Source of the DNA: DAHUXN01 sp963729815
GTDB taxonomy: Bacteria; Acidobacteriota; Terriglobia; Acidiferrales; UBA7541
Length of the DNA: 64,000 bases
Assembly: GCA_963729815.1 (NCBI GenBank)
Contig: CAVSPU010000002.1
Coordinates: forward strand, 248,001-312,000
Reading direction: 5' to 3'
Under the pieces are notes generated by a model, which had not been told where the DNA came from, did not search any database, and saw nothing but the letters and a program-made list of their open reading frames with translations. Shown in pieces: positions 36,416 to 44,269 of the stretch. The first letter of the stretch is position 1, and every line of letters begins with the position of its first letter. A program made the translations under genes and the position numbers.

Positions 36416-37456
36416 ATGGGAACCGTGTGGTTCTGTCTGGTTGCGCTGATGCTCACGGCATACGTCGTGCTCGACGGCTTCGATTTGGGTGTGGGCGTCG
36501 TGCATTTTCTCGCCGCGCGCAGCGAAGGCGAGCGCCGCCTGATTATGCGAACAGTTGGACCGTACTGGGACGCCAACGAAGTCTGGCTGCTCGCCGCCGG
36601 CGGAACGCTCTACTTTGCCTTTCCCGCTCTCTACGCCTCGAGCTTCAGCGGATTTTATCTGCCGCTCATGATGGTTCTGTGGCTCTTGATTCTGCGCGGC
36701 ATTTCGCTCGAATTTCGCGGTCACCTGGAGGCGCCGATGTGGGCCTCATTTTGGGATGGCGTATTCTTTGTCGCGAGTCTGTTGTTGGCCGTTTTTTATG
36801 GTGCTGCCCTGGGAAACGTCGTTCGTGGCGTGCCGCTAGACGCCCACGGCCAGTTTTTCGAGGCGCTGTGGACGAATTTTCTTCCAGCCGGCCAAACCGG
36901 CATTCTCGACTGGTATACGATCCTCGTCGGCGTCGCCGCGCTTCTCGTTCTGACCATGCATGGAGCGCTGTGGGTCGTCCTGAAAACCGACGGTGAAATT
37001 CAGAGGCGTGCCAGGAGAATCGCTGGCATGGCGTGGTGGGCCGTTGTTGTCTTCACAGTTGTGCTCACATTGGCCAGCTTCCAACTCCAGCCGCATCTGA
37101 GCGCGAGTTTCGCGGCGCGCCCCTGGGGTTACGTCTTCCCGGCGATTGCTGTGGCAGGACTAGTTGGAATCATCCTGTTCCTCAGATCGCATGCGAAGGC
37201 CTTCTACTCTTCCTGCCTCTATCTCGTGGGAATGCTGGCGAGCGTTGCTTTCGGCTTGTATCCCGACGTGCTTCCGGCCAGCGGCAATGCGAATTTTTCA
37301 CTGACCGTGGACAACGCGAAGGCTGCGGACTATGGCCTGAAAATCGGCGTGGTCTGGTGGATCATCGGCATGGCGCTTGCCACGAGCTATTTCGTCTTCA
37401 TCCATCGCCGATTCGCCGGCAAGGTGAGCACGTCCTCCGGTGAAGACCACTACTGA
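36416..37456 (+). CDS. cydB: Cytochrome bd oxidase subunit II
   Basis: 346 residues and about nine predicted membrane helices. The start has the family motif LTAYVVLDGFDLGVGVVHFL, followed by the conserved TVGPYWDANEVWLLAAGGTLYFAFPALYA and ILRGISLEFRGH. ATG 36416 is preceded by GAGGGAAAGAATAA. The two genes form a cydAB operon, and the complex works as a heterodimeric quinol:O2 oxidoreductase that generates proton motive force without proton pumping. A subunit of this size without a long C-terminal extension fits the cyanide-insensitive/CioB-like branch equally well, and sequence alone does not decide. Confidence 0.95.
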   Translation: MGTVWFCLVALMLTAYVVLDGFDLGVGVVHFLAARSEGERRLIMRTVGPYWDANEVWLLAAGGTLYFAFPALYASSFSGFYLPLMMVLWLLILRGISLEFRGHLEAPMWASFWDGVFFVASLLLAVFYGAALGNVVRGVPLDAHGQFFEALWTNFLPAGQTGILDWYTILVGVAALLVLTMHGALWVVLKTDGEIQRRARRIAGMAWWAVVVFTVVLTLASFQLQPHLSASFAARPWGYVFPAIAVAGLVGIILFLRSHAKAFYSSCLYLVGMLASVAFGLYPDVLPASGNANFSLTVDNAKAADYGLKIGVVWWIIGMALATSYFVFIHRRFAGKVSTSSGEDHY

Positions 37457-37505
37457 GCGAATTTTCCCTCGCAACTGAATCCGCCGTGGCGCGCCTCGCC
37501 GCAGC

Positions 37506-37733
37506 TCAATCCTTGCGCAGCCCCACGATGAAAAGCGCCACGCCGATGGTAAGAATCGGAATGCTGAACCAGAGAGGAAAATGGATCACTCGGCGCACCT
37601 CGAAGAGCGTCTTCAGCCCGTTCACTTGTTGCGTGTGCTGGTCGATGCGATAGCTGAACTGCGGATGAATCAGCGCGGCCGTTCCGGCCAAGGCCAATAG
37701 CACGCCGATAGCACCCTCCGCCCGGATTCGCAT
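37506..37733 (-). CDS. Small two-helix membrane protein
   Basis: 75 residues. ATG 37733 is preceded by GAAGGAGAG at ideal spacing, which supports a real gene. It has two hydrophobic helices (about residues 8-24 and 52-72) separated by a polar linker containing FSYRIDQHTQQVNG. The layout resembles small acidobacterial inner-membrane proteins of DUF3185-like type, but the match is only by pattern. It is convergent with cydB and 111 bases from the peptidase at 37845. It is not a CydX, being longer, with two helices and on the opposite strand. Confidence 0.65.
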   Translation of the reverse strand: MRIRAEGAIGVLLALAGTAALIHPQFSYRIDQHTQQVNGLKTLFEVRRVIHFPLWFSIPILTIGVALFIVGLRKD

Positions 37734-37844
37734 CCACTCTCCTTCGCGCTTCCGGTAATTGCTCGGGAAGTGCGCGCTCCGCGAAACCTTGGCTTAGAGT
37801 GTTCCCGAAAGCATGCCGAAAGCGCGTTTAAGCCGCTCCTGCTC

Positions 37845-39899
37845 TCACTGCTTCGCCCGATGCTTGTCGAACCAATCCAGAATGTACGTCGTCTTCGCAA
37901 TCTGGTGGCTCGGCCGGACGCTGACGCCATGCGGTTCGCCCGGCACGCGCACCAGCAAAGCCTCGATTTTCCTCAGCTTCAGCGCCGTATAGAATTGCTC
38001 CGCTTCGGAGATCGGTGTGCGATAGTCCGCCTCGCCGGTCATCAGCATCGTCGGTGTTTCCACGTTTCCCACCTGCGACAGCACCGATCGCTTCATGTAT
38101 TGGTCCGGATACTCCCACGGTGGGCCCGGAAACCAGTATTCACCTCCGAGGATCGGTATGTCCGTCGTCAGCACCCAGCTATACCAGTTGATGACCGGAT
38201 AGAGCGCCGCCGCCGCGCGGAAGCGTTTGCTGCGGTCGATCATCCAGCACGTTAGCACGCCGCCGCCGCTTCCGCCCGTGACAAACACATTGTTCGGATC
38301 GACGTATCCTTTGGCAATCACCGCGTCCACGCCCGAATTCAAGTCGTAGAAATCGTTTCCTGGATACGCGTGGTGAATCAAATTGCCAAATTCCTCGCCA
38401 TAGCTCGTGCTTCCGCGCGGGTTGACGTACAGCACCACATATCCGGCCGAGGCGAATATCTGCTTCTCGATGTCAAATCGGTCGCCGTAGTTCGTGAACG
38501 GCCCGCCGTGAATCTCCATTATCATTGGGTACTTTTTCGAAGGGTCGAAGTCGGGTGGCTTGATGATCCATCCTTCGATCTTGCGCTTGTCGAAGGAAGA
38601 ATCGAACCAGATCTGCTCGACGTCCCCTGGTTTCTTCTGCGCTAGCAGTTCGCGATTCAGCGCCGTGATCACTTTTTCCGTCGGATTCGACAGGCTCGCC
38701 ACGGCCACGTCGCCCGGATCGCTCGGCGTTCCATACGTCACGGCAAATGTGCCGTCGTGCGATACGCTGAACGAATCTCCGCCTGAATACGTCGAGCCCC
38801 CGCTCGCCAGGTGCTCCGCGAGCGTCTTCATCTTGTCATCCATCGAAACGAACCCGAGTTTCGTATCTCCCTGATCGTCGTAGAGAAAATAAATTCCGCT
38901 GCCGTCCGCCGCCCAGCGCGGTCCTTGCGTGTCGCGGTCAAGGCTGGTGAGCATTTCATGCGGATTGCTGCCGTCGCGGTTCATCACGTAAAGATGCGTC
39001 ACCTGATATCCCTGAAACCGGTCGTCGAAGCCCGTATACGCGATCAGTTTGCCGTCAGGAGAAACGGCTGGCGAATTATTCGGGCCTTTCCGATTCGTCA
39101 GTTGCGTCATCGTTCCGTCCGCAACAGAGAATTGGTACACCTCGGTCTGGTAAATGAAATATTCGAAGTCGGGCGAAAGATGTCCCGACACCAGCAGGTA
39201 TTTTCCGTCCGGCGTCCATGTGAGCCCGTTTCCGTGCGGAAAATCTCCCGTCGTAATTTGCCGCGGCGCTCCGCCAGTTGCCGCTACCACAAATAGCTGC
39301 TGAAATCCCGAGGGCAAATACCCCTGCCCGTTGAATCGGTATCTCAGCCGGTCGTAAACATGCGGCGGCTCCGCCCAATTCGCGCCGGGCGGCGGCGTCG
39401 GCAGCGTTCCAATTTTCGGCCCAGGCACGGGAACCAGCGAATCGAAAGCGATTTCTTTTCCATCCGGCGACCACGTAATTTCTCCCGGCGGAAACTGCAA
39501 GCTCGTGATCTTCGCAGTTTGCCCCGTGTCCATCCAGCGCACATAAATCTGCGGCGGTCCCTGCCGGTCAGACACGTATGCGATGCGTGTGCCATCGGGC
39601 GACCACTGCGGCGAGCTATCGGAATAGCTTCCTGTCGTCAGCGGGCGATTCTCCGTGCCATCCGCGTTGATGATCCATAGATTCGAATCGCGCCGGTCCG
39701 TCATGATGTCCGCGAACTCCCGCACGTACACGATTTTCGTTCCCTCCGGCGAGATCTGCGGATCGCTTGCATACTGAATATTAAAAATATCCATCGCCGA
39801 AATCCGATCGGCCGCGGGTTCTTGCGCCCGTGACGGCAGAGCCGTGGCAACCAAAGCAAGAATCAGGCCCGGTAACGCAATTCCAAGACAGCGTCGCAT
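37845..39899 (-). CDS. Secreted S9-family peptidase (second)
   Basis: 684 residues with a signal peptide (CLGIALPGLILALVATALPSRA). ATG 39899 has GGAGGAAAC directly upstream. A TolB-like propeller (DPQISPEGTKIVYV, WSPDGTRIAYVSD, WSPDGKEIAFDS and others) precedes an alpha/beta-hydrolase domain. The nucleophile sits in TGGSGGGVLTCWMID, where the usual GxSYGG is replaced by GGSGGG. The acid is in GEADYRTPI and the His in PGEPHGVSVRPSH. It probably cleaves short peptides in the periplasm. It is only a distant paralogue of the enzyme at 32809-34863, with the cyd operon between them. An M61 peptidase gene follows upstream on the same strand (59-base gap), perhaps co-transcribed. Confidence 0.93.
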   Translation of the reverse strand: MRRCLGIALPGLILALVATALPSRAQEPAADRISAMDIFNIQYASDPQISPEGTKIVYVREFADIMTDRRDSNLWIINADGTENRPLTTGSYSDSSPQWSPDGTRIAYVSDRQGPPQIYVRWMDTGQTAKITSLQFPPGEITWSPDGKEIAFDSLVPVPGPKIGTLPTPPPGANWAEPPHVYDRLRYRFNGQGYLPSGFQQLFVVAATGGAPRQITTGDFPHGNGLTWTPDGKYLLVSGHLSPDFEYFIYQTEVYQFSVADGTMTQLTNRKGPNNSPAVSPDGKLIAYTGFDDRFQGYQVTHLYVMNRDGSNPHEMLTSLDRDTQGPRWAADGSGIYFLYDDQGDTKLGFVSMDDKMKTLAEHLASGGSTYSGGDSFSVSHDGTFAVTYGTPSDPGDVAVASLSNPTEKVITALNRELLAQKKPGDVEQIWFDSSFDKRKIEGWIIKPPDFDPSKKYPMIMEIHGGPFTNYGDRFDIEKQIFASAGYVVLYVNPRGSTSYGEEFGNLIHHAYPGNDFYDLNSGVDAVIAKGYVDPNNVFVTGGSGGGVLTCWMIDRSKRFRAAAALYPVINWYSWVLTTDIPILGGEYWFPGPPWEYPDQYMKRSVLSQVGNVETPTMLMTGEADYRTPISEAEQFYTALKLRKIEALLVRVPGEPHGVSVRPSHQIAKTTYILDWFDKHRAKQ

Positions 39900-39958
39900 C
39901 AGTTTCCTCCGTTGATCGTAGTGCCGTTCAATGCCGCGATTGCAGTCCCATTGCTTGG

Positions 39959-41905
39959 CTATCTTTCAGCACGCTCGCTTGCGTTCAAAACACGCCTAGC
40001 CTCGCTTGGGGCCAGCGGCCGAATGATCTCATCCAGATAATCTGTCGAACCAGGCGCGCGCACCAGATGCGGATAGCGCATGCCGCCGTGATAGTCAAGC
40101 GAATACGTTTCCACGAAATCGCCGTTTGCCACCAGCAGCCTGAGCGGCTCCGCTCTATTCACGCTATTCCGGATCGCCTGGCGCACGGTGTCGCTCGACC
40201 ATCCTCGGCCGTTCACCGCCTGAATTTTCATTCCTGGGCCAATCCCCGCAGTGTAAGCGAGCATCCCGTGAATCACGTCGCGAATCGTTCCGTCTTCCTC
40301 CAGCACGAGCCCGATCGAATTCGTCAGGTCCAGATGCCCGTCGGTCGCTTCCGAATCCAGAACGGTTTCATTTTCCGCGTCGCTGTAAGCTAGCTTGTAG
40401 CCGCCATTTTCGATTCCGCCCAGCGGCGCGTGCGGGCCAACATAGTCGAGCCTCTCGCGCAAGAACTTCGTCCAGTCGTACGGGACCACTTCATTGAGCG
40501 CCGCGACAATATCCTCGAACGTGAATGTCTTCAACGCCGGCTCGCCGCCCGGCCCGCCGTAAAAAATGCGGCAGAAATCGTTCAGCGATTTCTTGTCTCC
40601 GCTGAGTTTTCGCATCGTCGTGTCCACGTCGAGCCAGATCAGCGTCCCTTCATCGTAGAAATCAGTGCTGCGCCGCCAGTTCGCCCATTGCGCCTCGGTG
40701 AAATAGAGTAGTTGCGCCTCGTCCGCCGTGCTCTGCAGCGACAGCCATTCGCGCCCCGGACGATGATCGAGGGCCGCCGCAACGTCCGCGAGATGCTCTC
40801 GAAGTTGCTCCGGCGTCCTCAGCCCGCTGCGCGCCGAAAGGATTTCGCCGAGATACTGCGTCAAGCCCTCGTAGACCCACAGCAGATCGCCTTTCATCGG
40901 CGTGTTGTAATCAGCTGTTGCAAGGCCCGCCGGCCGCCGGAATTTCCCGTTCCACGAATGTGTGAATTCGTGCGGAAGCAAATCAGCGTTGGCTTCGCGC
41001 AGCGCCGGATCGATCAGCGTGTGCTCGTCGACTCGATCGTCGCTCGACTCATGGTGCTCAAGGCCGAAATGCGCCACGTTGTCGCTCAGCGTCAGTAAAA
41101 AATGGTAATTGCGATAATGGCGCACACCGAACAGCGTGCCTGTCTCCGCGATGAGCTGCTGATACGCGAGCTGCGTTTCCGCGGGCATCTCCAGCGCCTC
41201 CGCGCTGTCCGCGGCCATGTCAATTTCATGAGACGGCGTCTGGCCCGGCGTCAGTTGAATCGCGCGGAAGTACCGCCCCGAAAGCACCGGCGAATCGACC
41301 AGCGTATTGAGCGCGACGCGCTTGAACTTGATTTCATCCCCGGTTTGTTCTTCAACGGGCAGCGCCGTCCCGAATTTCCAGCCTTCCGGCAGCCGCAGGC
41401 TCGGTTCGAATGTCAATTCGCGCACGGGCCATTCCTTGGGATAGAGAAGCACCTGATTCCAGCTCAGCACGTCGAGCTGCGCCGTCGCCGACGCGCCCGC
41501 CGAAAATCCGCTCGCCGGCGCGGAAAGCAGAAAATCAAGCGCCACGTTCAGCGAATCCACGCCCTCCGGAATTTCCAAATGAATAGCAAACATATCCACC
41601 AGATCGCGCCGCCACGCGATCCGTTTGCCCTTCGCCGTGAATTCCAATCCCGCGACGTCCGCGATCGGGCCATCCGGCGCATGCTCGCCCGGAATCCACT
41701 CCGGGTAATAAAGCGTCAGCGGCCCGGCGTGAACGGGAATCGTCTCCTTGGCGTGCAGTATTTTCTGCGGCGCGCTCGTCGCATCCACGGCCAGCCGTAT
41801 CGGCCCTGGCGGTGCCTGCGCGAACGTCTTTGGAGCGAAAAACAGAAATGCTGCCGCTGCCGCGCATACCACGACGGCTCGTGTGTGCATGGATCGTGAT
41901 GGCAT
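39959..41905 (-). CDS. M61-family (glycyl aminopeptidase-like) metallopeptidase with PDZ
   Basis: 648 residues from ATG 41905, chosen for the AGGGGG just upstream and the signal peptide that follows (HTRAVVVCAAAAAFLFFAPKTFA). The frame stays open to 41980. The N-terminal beta domain (residues about 35-230) is followed by a gluzincin catalytic domain with the zinc motif HEFTH (residues 312-316), followed by SWNGKFRRP as in M61 enzymes, and a downstream Glu region (YEGLTQYLGEIL) supplying the third ligand. A PDZ-like domain ends the protein (about residues 530-630, LGLVLEEDGTIRDV, ITAGIGPGMKIQAVNGRGW-like). It is a periplasmic aminopeptidase, likely working with the adjacent S9 peptidase. Confidence 0.93.
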   Translation of the reverse strand: MPSRSMHTRAVVVCAAAAAFLFFAPKTFAQAPPGPIRLAVDATSAPQKILHAKETIPVHAGPLTLYYPEWIPGEHAPDGPIADVAGLEFTAKGKRIAWRRDLVDMFAIHLEIPEGVDSLNVALDFLLSAPASGFSAGASATAQLDVLSWNQVLLYPKEWPVRELTFEPSLRLPEGWKFGTALPVEEQTGDEIKFKRVALNTLVDSPVLSGRYFRAIQLTPGQTPSHEIDMAADSAEALEMPAETQLAYQQLIAETGTLFGVRHYRNYHFLLTLSDNVAHFGLEHHESSDDRVDEHTLIDPALREANADLLPHEFTHSWNGKFRRPAGLATADYNTPMKGDLLWVYEGLTQYLGEILSARSGLRTPEQLREHLADVAAALDHRPGREWLSLQSTADEAQLLYFTEAQWANWRRSTDFYDEGTLIWLDVDTTMRKLSGDKKSLNDFCRIFYGGPGGEPALKTFTFEDIVAALNEVVPYDWTKFLRERLDYVGPHAPLGGIENGGYKLAYSDAENETVLDSEATDGHLDLTNSIGLVLEEDGTIRDVIHGMLAYTAGIGPGMKIQAVNGRGWSSDTVRQAIRNSVNRAEPLRLLVANGDFVETYSLDYHGGMRYPHLVRAPGSTDYLDEIIRPLAPSEARRVLNASERAER

Positions 41906-42003
41906 CGTGCCCCCTGAATTTTTCATCGCATCTTGCGCAGACCGGCGTCTTTCGCGAACGCGCGGAGCGGGAACGTCCATTTTCCTCGCCTTATTTTTTA
42001 GTT

Positions 42004-42262
42004 TGTCATTCCGAACCCTGCCTGCCGCAGGCAGGTCGCGCTTTTTGCGGTCTGAGGCTCGCCTGCCGAGGCAGGAATCTGCCTTTCCCTTCTCTTGAGC
42101 CTCGAAAAAATCACAGCGCCGGTCTCGCGGTTTTCCTCGCCAGCCACCGGCTTGTCATTCCGAGAGAGGATGCGGCTAGCATCCGACGAGGAATCTGCTG
42201 TTTCCTTTTCCGCGGCTAGCCCGAGAATCACAATTCCGGTCTCGCAGTTTTCCTCGCTGGAT
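42004..42262. repeat. Tandem copies of a dispersed repeat, overlapping the gcvT-family 3' end
   Basis: Two diverged units lie head to tail: 42004-42153 and 42154-about 42262. Both begin GTCATTCCGA, contain a GAATCTGC box followed by TTTCC, and end with a stretch sharing AATCACA, CCGGTCTCGC and GTTTTCCTCGC. The first unit carries a near-perfect palindrome (arms CCTGCCTGC and GCAGGCAGG, 42017-42035) and a smaller one at 42062-42075. The second has GGATGC/GCATCC at 42169-42185. The end of the second unit is also the last coding part of the gene at 42228-43430. Related copies start at 45893 and 47990. Confidence 0.75.
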
Positions 42263-43430
42263 TGAAAAACGGCAGGTTCGCCACCGTGGCCGCGACGCGG
42301 TGTCGCACCGCCTCTACCGTGAATTCCATTTTCAGTTTTGTTCCCGGCTTGGAGTATTCGCTCGCGACGCTCGCTAGCGCGATCATTCGCTTCAGCGTGG
42401 GCGACCACGTTGTGGACGTGGCCTTTCCGATTTGCTTCCCGCTCGCGTCATAGACCGGAACCGCCATGCGCGAAGCCGTGCTGGCCACTTGCGGCGCAAG
42501 GCCTGCAGCGTCAAAAAGCGCTTCGATTCCGTCCCAATCGATGTTCAGTCCAACGAGCCGGCGCTTCCCGCCGCGCCGCTGCTCCTCCATCAAAGCCTCG
42601 CGCCCCACGAAATGCTCCTTCTCCAGATGCACCATCCGCCCCAGCCCGATTTCATACGGCGAATATTTTTGCGCTTCGATCAGGGCTTTCTTGCTGCTGA
42701 TGTAGTCCACTTCGATTAGCAGCAGCCCCGCCTCGATGCGTGCCACATCCAGCGCCAGCATTCCCGCCGCATGCAAATCGTATTGCCGCCCGTGCGCCAC
42801 GAGCTCGTCCCAGACCTTCACCGCATCGTTCCACGGCATCCAGATTTCGTATCCCAGGTCTCCCGTGTAGCCCGTGCGCGAAATATCCACCGGCACGCCC
42901 GCGATTTTTCCGCTCGTGACGCGAAAATACTTCAAGCTCGCGATATCCGCGTCGCTCGCTTGCTTCAGCACTCGCGCGGACATCGGCCCTTGCAGCGCAA
43001 GCGACGCAACCTGCTCGGAAATGTCTTCGATGCTCACGTCCAGTCCCAGCGCGTTCTGTTCGAACCAGCGCAGGCTCGGGTCCGCCGCCGTCCAGCGATA
43101 CACATTTTCTTCCAGCCGAGAAACCGTCCCGTCATCGATCACTTTGCCGTCTTCATCGCACCAGCAGCAGTAAATCACCTGGCCCACGGCGATTTTGCGC
43201 ATGTCGCGCGTGATCACGCGGTTCACAAATGTCGTCGCATCTTTGCCCGTAACCCAATATTTGTAGAGTGGCGTCACGTCGATCAGCGCCGCCGCGTTGC
43301 GTATCGCGTTGTATTCGTGCTCGTGATGTGTCTCGTACGCGCTCACCGTGTAGTAGCCCGACCATTCGCGGTAATTCAGGCTCTCGCACAGCTTCAATGT
43401 CCTCTCATGCACCGCCGTCCCGATGGGCAA
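42228..43430 (-). CDS. GcvT-family folate-binding aminomethyltransferase
   Basis: 400 residues, slightly longer than GcvT (about 365). It shows the family pattern: LIDVTPLYKYWVTGKDATTFVNRVITRD near the start, GTVSRLEENVYRWTAADPSLRWFEQ, LALQGPMSARVLKQ, DISRTGYTGDLGYEIWMPWNDAVKVWDEL and LDVARIEAGLLLIEVDYISS, then the C-terminal barrel. The protein would bind tetrahydrofolate and move a one-carbon or methyl group. GcvT itself, a dimethylglycine or sarcosine-type enzyme, or a demethylase of the same fold are all possible, and no gcvH, gcvP or lpd gene is near. The start is TTG 43430 with TTGGAG at 8 bases. The final dozen residues come from a repeat (42154-42262), so the C-terminus is probably recent. 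Confidence 0.85.
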   Translation of the reverse strand: MPIGTAVHERTLKLCESLNYREWSGYYTVSAYETHHEHEYNAIRNAAALIDVTPLYKYWVTGKDATTFVNRVITRDMRKIAVGQVIYCCWCDEDGKVIDDGTVSRLEENVYRWTAADPSLRWFEQNALGLDVSIEDISEQVASLALQGPMSARVLKQASDADIASLKYFRVTSGKIAGVPVDISRTGYTGDLGYEIWMPWNDAVKVWDELVAHGRQYDLHAAGMLALDVARIEAGLLLIEVDYISSKKALIEAQKYSPYEIGLGRMVHLEKEHFVGREALMEEQRRGGKRRLVGLNIDWDGIEALFDAAGLAPQVASTASRMAVPVYDASGKQIGKATSTTWSPTLKRMIALASVASEYSKPGTKLKMEFTVEAVRHRVAATVANLPFFNPARKTARPEL

Positions 43431-43550
43431 GTCATTTCTCCAATCCAGCGTGATTTCGCGCGCAAATTATAGTTCCCGCTTCCTGCATCAAGCAAGGAGC
43501 TACAGCGCGACCAAACAATGCCGATTTGGATATCTACCAAAAAGAGAATC

Positions 43551-43579
43551 TTGGCAAGTCTCTAATGCGATGCTATAAG
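43551..43579 (+). promoter_or_regulatory. Promoter of a probable leaderless gene
   Basis: TTGGCA (43551-43556), a 17-base spacer and TATAAG (43574-43579) with an upstream TGC make a strong extended -10 promoter. Transcription is expected at about 43586-43587, exactly the GTG start of the next gene, leaving no room for a ribosome-binding site. Confidence 0.7.
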
Positions 43580-43586
43580 CACAACC

Positions 43587-44102
43587 GTGCAACTTAACGG
43601 GAAGCTGACCCAGCTCGACCTGAACGATGTGCAAAAGACTGTTCGCTCAAAGAAATACTGGGCGAAGGTCTTGTTTGCAAACTGGTACGGAATCCTGCTC
43701 CTCGCGGCGGTGATTTGGGCAACGATTTCGGGCATGCTCGGTTACACAAACCCCAACTGGCGCGCAGTGGGAATCATGTGGGCAGTGGTAGCTGCCATCG
43801 TTCTATTTGCTGTGTACAAAACTAGGGTAGGGCGTCCGCGAGTACTCACAAAACTGAATTCAAGTCTCCCGGACTACATAAACCTCGCAAATGACGGTGT
43901 GAAATTAGACGGCCCCAACGGAGCAACGAGCTTCATACCTTGGAGAAATTTCAAAGGCTGGCGGGAAGGGCAGCTAGTAGTGTTGATAGATCAGACTGAA
44001 GGAAACCGGTTCGTGATCCTGCCGGTTGGGCAGTTGTCCGAAATCGAGCGCCAGCAAACTCGGCAACTTCTACAGTCGCAAATCCCTCCTATTGCTCGGT
44101 AA
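43587..44102 (+). CDS. YcxB-like membrane protein
   Basis: 171 residues. It has two predicted transmembrane helices (about residues 34-52 and 60-78), each followed by basic residues. A cytoplasmic C-terminal domain (residues about 90-165) follows with the pattern of YcxB-like proteins: NLANDGVKLDGPNGATSFIPWRNFKGWREGQLVVLIDQTEGNRFVILPVGQLSE. The function of the family is unknown. The start is GTG 43587, with no Shine-Dalgarno sequence and a promoter placing transcription at the start codon, so the message is probably leaderless. It stands alone between the gcvT-family gene and the FAD oxidoreductases. Confidence 0.75.
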   Translation: MQLNGKLTQLDLNDVQKTVRSKKYWAKVLFANWYGILLLAAVIWATISGMLGYTNPNWRAVGIMWAVVAAIVLFAVYKTRVGRPRVLTKLNSSLPDYINLANDGVKLDGPNGATSFIPWRNFKGWREGQLVVLIDQTEGNRFVILPVGQLSEIERQQTRQLLQSQIPPIAR

Positions 44103-44192
44103 TCGTTTTTCGGCACGACTTTTCGCCGCGTGCTTGTCGCCGCATCTCTCCGTCTGTAGAATGAACACTCTTCGTGCGCGTTCGCTTTGTGG

Positions 44193-44247
44193 GTCGCGGC
44201 TTCAGCCGCGACAACAGGTCGGCCGCAAAGAAGCGGCTTTAGCCGCT
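44193..44247. repeat. Paired palindromes upstream of the first FAD oxidoreductase
   Basis: Two compact palindromes sit 19 bases apart: GTCGCGGCT/AGCCGCGAC (44193-44212, 2-base centre) and AGCGGCT/AGCCGCT (44232-44247, 2-base centre). Short 'GCGGCTTCAGCCGC' type palindromes are widely dispersed in soil bacterial genomes. The element ends 22 bases before the gene at 44270 and would form strong hairpins in its leader if transcribed. Confidence 0.6.
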
Positions 44248-44269
44248 GAGGTACGGTTCTAGCCTGCCC

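Noticed and set aside
42017..42035. The CCTGCCTGC/GCAGGCAGG palindrome as a terminator
   Set aside because: No U-tract follows on either strand, and the element belongs to a dispersed repeat.
41998..42408. A 136-residue minus-strand ORF
   Set aside because: It is read through the tandem repeat and into the GcvT-family gene in another frame. It was useful only because its internal repetition reveals the duplication.
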